This document shows positions 14,506 to 16,885 of a DNA stretch of 16,885 nucleotides, in pieces. The position numbers and the translations under genes are program-made. Numbering within the stretch: position 1 is the first letter of the stretch; each line of letters starts with the position of its first letter. The notes beneath the pieces were generated by a model that searched no databases, had not been told where the DNA came from, and was given only the letters and a program-made list of their open reading frames with translations. Source of the DNA: Anaerolineae bacterium (GTDB lineage Bacteria > Chloroflexota > Anaerolineae > UBA4142); the NCBI GenBank assembly GCA_027457205.1, contig DAIDTM010000333.1:1-16885 (forward strand), read 5' to 3'.

Positions 14506-15482
14506 AACCGCGAATCCTGTTCGTTCACAATCACGCCGCCAAGTTCGTGCAGATGGATCTGGCGATCTTGCGCGAGCGCTACGCTGTCCGGGAATGGTAC
14601 CAGCAATCGCGCGTGGTAAATCTGCCGGTGCTGATTCGCGCGGCGGCGCAAACCGATCTCGTCTTTGGCTGGTTCGCCAGTTGGCATACGTTCTTTCCCT
14701 TTTTGCTCGCGCGGGTCTTTCGGCATCCTTCACTGTTGGTCGTCGGCGGATACGATACGGCGAATATGCCAGACATCGGTTACGGCAGTCAGCGCGGCGG
14801 CGTCAAGCGCTGGATCGCGCGGCGGACGATGCGGATGGCGACGCGGCTCGGCGCGTTCAGCGAATTCAGCCGCGCGGAGGCAATCCAGAACGCGGGAATG
14901 CCGCCAGACCGGGTTGCTATGATTTACGTCGGCGTGGAAGATTGCAGAATGAAATCGCGACCGAAAGAACAGCTGGTCGTCACTGCCGGCAATATCGATC
15001 ATGCCAACTTGCTTCGCAAGGGCTTGGAGCCGTTCGTCCGCGTCGCGGCGTTGCTGCCAGACATTCCCTTCGTCGTAATCGGCGCATGGCGTGACGATGC
15101 GATTGACCGTTTGCGTTCCATTGCCGGACCTAATGTCACGTTCACCGGCTGGGTCAGCGACGAACAGCTGCAAGATTATTTTGCCCGGGCGCGCGTCTAC
15201 GTCCAAGCGTCGCGGCACGAAGGATTTGGCTTGTCGGTTGCGGAGGCGATGTTGAGCGGTTGTGTACCGGTCGTGACGCGCGCCGGCGCGTTGCCGGAGG
15301 TCGTCGGTGAAACTGGCATCTATGTGGATTCGCCCACGCCGGAAAATGTCGCCATCGGCGTGCGCCGCGCGCTGGAACTGGATTGGGGAACGCGCGCGCG
15401 TGATCGCATCGTGACTCAATTCCCCCTTGCCAAGCGCAAACAAAAACTGTATGCTCTGATCGATCAGGTCCTGCATGATTGA
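14502..15482 (+). CDS. Family 4 glycosyltransferase, short form
   Basis: A 326-residue GT-B enzyme, shorter than its neighbours because the N-terminal acceptor domain is compact. It begins with KPRILFVHNHAAKFV, then FGWFASWHTFFPFLLARV and LLVVGGYDTANMPD, the latter like a family subset that checks a membrane-bound acceptor. The donor domain has TAGNIDHANLLRKGLEPFV, FVVIGAW, VTFTGWVSDEQLQDYFARARVYVQ and a canonical E-x7-E (Glu240 and Glu248) followed by AMLSGCVPVVTRAGALPEVV. ATG 14502 overlaps the previous stop by four bases, and its own end overlaps the next gene by eight. It probably adds one sugar in the cytoplasmic assembly of the glycan. Confidence 0.87.
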   Translation: MKPRILFVHNHAAKFVQMDLAILRERYAVREWYQQSRVVNLPVLIRAAAQTDLVFGWFASWHTFFPFLLARVFRHPSLLVVGGYDTANMPDIGYGSQRGGVKRWIARRTMRMATRLGAFSEFSRAEAIQNAGMPPDRVAMIYVGVEDCRMKSRPKEQLVVTAGNIDHANLLRKGLEPFVRVAALLPDIPFVVIGAWRDDAIDRLRSIAGPNVTFTGWVSDEQLQDYFARARVYVQASRHEGFGLSVAEAMLSGCVPVVTRAGALPEVVGETGIYVDSPTPENVAIGVRRALELDWGTRARDRIVTQFPLAKRKQKLYALIDQVLHD

Positions 15483-16539
15483 CGCGACTGTTTCCGCCGC
15501 TGGTGAGCCATTCGTCACGATGATCTTGCCGATTCGCAACGAGGCGCGGTATATCGCGCGGTGCCTGGAAGCCGTCTTGACGCAGGACTATCCGCGCGAT
15601 AGAATCGAAGTACTGATCGTCGATGGTATGTCGGACGACGGTACGCGCGAGATCGTTCAACAAACGTTCGAACGTTACAACGTTACAACGTCCCAACGTT
15701 GTTCTGTTCAGGTCATCGACAATCCGTCGCGCATCGTGCCGACGGCGTTGAATCGCGGCGTCCGCCAGGCGCGCGGCGAGATCGTCATCCGTGTCGATGG
15801 GCACGCGGTCATCGCGCCGGACTATGTGCGAAGGTGTGTTCACGATCTGGCGAATGTGGACGCGGATTGCGTTGGCGGACCGATTCGCACGCTCGGCGAA
15901 ACGTGGGCGGCGCGCGGCATCGCGATCGCGCAAAGCTCGCCCTTCGGTGTGGGGAATGCCGCGTTTCGATACGCCCACCGCGCGCAGTATGTCGATACGT
16001 TGGCGTTCGGCGCGTACCGGCGCGAGGTCTTTGACCGCGTCGGTTTGTTTGATGAAGAGCTGGTGCGGAATCAGGACGATGAATTCAACTATCGGCTCAT
16101 TCGCAGCGGCGGCAAAATCTGGCTCGATCCTGCGATTCGTTCGGACTATTTCTCGCGCGCGTCGCTCAGCGCACTGTGGAATCAGTATCTCGGCTATGGT
16201 TTCTGGAAAGTGCGCGTGATCCAAAAGCATGGTCGCCCGGCGTCGTGGCGGCACCTCGTGCCCGCCGCGTTTGTGCTCTCGTTTGCGGCGTTGGCGATTC
16301 TCAGCATAGTAGAAGAATCGCCGATTCCGGTTCTCGCCGTGATCGCGCTGTACGCGGCGGCTTCGTTGGCGGCATCGCTTGCGCTTGGATTCCGGAAGGG
16401 CTGGCGGTACTTGCCGCTGCTTCCGCTGGCGTTTGCGACGATGCACGTGGCGTATGGGGTTGGGTTTCTCTGGGGATGGGTACGCTTTGGATTCAAGCAT
16501 CCCGTGATTGTCTTACCGCACCAAAAAGAGACGGTCTAG
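15475..16539 (+). CDS. Family 2 glycosyltransferase, ExoA-like, with membrane tail
   Basis: A 354-residue GT2 enzyme similar to ExoA, a succinoglycan glucosyltransferase. VTMILPIRNEARYIARCLEA opens the fold, VDGMSDDGTREIV binds the nucleotide, RIVPTALNRGVRQARGEIVI follows, and the metal site has the ExoA-type form RVDGHA (Asp108-Gly-His110). NQDDEFNYR (Asp201-Asp202-Glu203) provides the catalytic acid. Three hydrophobic helices fill residues 265-345, so it is membrane-anchored. An AACGTTNN array at 15663-15702 encodes residues 64-76 (TFERYNVTTSQRC), which lengthens the loop between the second and third strands compared with relatives as I recall them. ATG 15475 overlaps the preceding gene by eight bases. 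Confidence 0.88.
   Translation: MIDATVSAAGEPFVTMILPIRNEARYIARCLEAVLTQDYPRDRIEVLIVDGMSDDGTREIVQQTFERYNVTTSQRCSVQVIDNPSRIVPTALNRGVRQARGEIVIRVDGHAVIAPDYVRRCVHDLANVDADCVGGPIRTLGETWAARGIAIAQSSPFGVGNAAFRYAHRAQYVDTLAFGAYRREVFDRVGLFDEELVRNQDDEFNYRLIRSGGKIWLDPAIRSDYFSRASLSALWNQYLGYGFWKVRVIQKHGRPASWRHLVPAAFVLSFAALAILSIVEESPIPVLAVIALYAAASLAASLALGFRKGWRYLPLLPLAFATMHVAYGVGFLWGWVRFGFKHPVIVLPHQKETV
15663..15702. repeat. Tandem 8-base repeat AACGTTNN, five units, inside a gene
   Basis: The core AACGTT begins at 15663, 15671 and 15679, AACGTC at 15687, and AACGTT again at 15695, with an exact 8-base period. The array lies wholly inside the ExoA-like reading frame and does not break it. As in the array at 12515, the fourth unit is the AACGTC variant followed by C. 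Confidence 0.88.
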
Positions 16540-16576
16540 GTGTTCTCGGTTTATCTGCGCTATTGGCTGATTCGTC

Positions 16577-16580
16577 GGAG
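16577..16580 (+). promoter_or_regulatory. Ribosome binding site (GGAG) of the sugar transferase gene
   Basis: GGAG stands five bases before ATG 16586 in the 46-base gap after the ExoA-like gene. It fixes the start and suggests independent initiation, unlike the overlapping genes before it. Confidence 0.6.
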
Positions 16581-16585
16581 AAAAG

Positions 16586-16885
16586 ATGAAGCGCGCGTTT
16601 GATTTCGTCATCGCCCTGATTGGATTGCTCATTCTCTCACCTGTCTTCTTGATCGGCGCGGCGGCGATCAAGGCCGACTCGCGCGGACCGGTCTTTTATC
16701 GCGGCGAACGGCTAGGGCGCGACGGCAAGCGGTTTCGCATTTTCAAATTCCGGACGATGGTCGCCGACGCCGCCGAGCTGGGAGGTGGAATCACCATCCG
16801 CGACGATCCGCGCGTCACGCGGCTGGGTCGCTTCCTCCGCCGCACCAAGATCGACGAACTGCCGCAGCTGATCAACGTCGTCCGC
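16586..16885 (+). CDS. Bacterial sugar transferase (phosphoglycosyl transferase), cut by the window end
   Basis: First 100 residues of a monotopic phosphoglycosyl transferase of the PglC/WcaJ type, which moves a sugar phosphate from a nucleotide sugar to undecaprenyl phosphate and starts glycan assembly. The N-terminus, KRAFDFVIALIGLLILSPVF, is the re-entrant membrane helix with the Ser18-Pro19 break. Next come GPVFYRGERLGRDGKRFRIF, KFRTMVADA, and DDPRVTRLGRFLRRTKIDEL with the catalytic Asp90-Glu91 pair. It starts directly with this helix, so it is the short form, without the extra membrane domain of WcaJ or WbaP. The C-terminal half, including the expected GDMSLVGPRP-like motif, lies beyond the window. 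Which sugar it transfers is not known. Confidence 0.93.
   Translation, partial: MKRAFDFVIALIGLLILSPVFLIGAAAIKADSRGPVFYRGERLGRDGKRFRIFKFRTMVADAAELGGGITIRDDPRVTRLGRFLRRTKIDELPQLINVVR

Noticed and set aside
12515..15702. The two AACGTTNN arrays considered as a CRISPR array or terminator.
   Set aside because: Units are 8 bases with 2-base variable parts and no spacers, and no stem followed by a T run is present.
15154..16500. 448-codon open frame on the minus strand across two glycosyltransferase genes.
   Set aside because: Both plus-strand genes have clear motifs throughout. The antisense product is Arg/His-rich with no recognisable fold or ribosome binding site.

Overview
The window is one strand-uniform polysaccharide (surface glycan) biosynthesis cluster. 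All 15 genes I support read on the + strand, and most overlap their neighbour by 1 to 8 bases or nearly touch it. No rRNA, tRNA, transposase, CRISPR array or phage gene is visible. The organism is a bacterium with moderately high GC; 60-base samples counted by eye run from about 42% to 63%. Long non-coding antisense frames, GTG/TTG starts, few Shine-Dalgarno sites and short palindromic tandem repeats remind me of Chloroflexota (Anaerolineae-like) genomes, but no marker gene is present, so the taxonomic guess is weak.

Layout. 1-141: a hairpin-forming, MITE-like repeat with terminal inverted repeats and no coding capacity. 158-1093: GDP-L-fucose synthase-like SDR enzyme with no canonical start codon. 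1044-5095: a family 2 glycosyltransferase (GT2), a GT4, a SAM methyltransferase and a second GT4. 5120-6121: a formyltransferase of the sugar N-formyltransferase/Fmt fold. 6122-6247: the longest gene-free gap after the left edge. 6248-12516: four polytopic membrane proteins: a GT-C-like protein, an ArnT/PMT-like GT-C protein, an O-antigen ligase/polymerase-like protein, and a GT39-like protein with a roughly 300-residue soluble tail. 12551-16539: a WaaE/KdtX-like GT2, two GT4 and an ExoA-like GT2. 16586-16885: the start of a bacterial sugar transferase (polyprenyl-phosphate phosphoglycosyl transferase), cut by the window edge.

How the genes may work together (inference). The phosphoglycosyl transferase would load the first sugar phosphate on undecaprenyl phosphate. 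The seven soluble or monotopic GT2/GT4 enzymes would extend the chain in the cytoplasm. The fucose synthase would supply GDP-fucose or a related sugar, and the methyltransferase and formyltransferase would decorate sugars. The GT-C proteins would add sugars from polyprenyl-phosphate carriers on the outer face, and the ligase-like protein would polymerise or transfer the glycan to its acceptor. No Wzx-type flippase, ABC exporter, aminotransferase or GDP-mannose dehydratase lies inside the window, so the cluster very probably continues on both sides.

Most notable observations: (i) two 8-base-period arrays of AACGTTNN, one between genes and one inside a glycosyltransferase reading frame, with the same variant in the fourth unit; (ii) a fucose synthase whose only well-placed start is ACG, behind a good ribosome binding site and next to the hairpin repeat; (iii) a drop in GC over the methyltransferase and the formyltransferase/GT-C block, suggesting a mosaic cluster; (iv) a large C-terminal soluble domain on the GT39-like protein.
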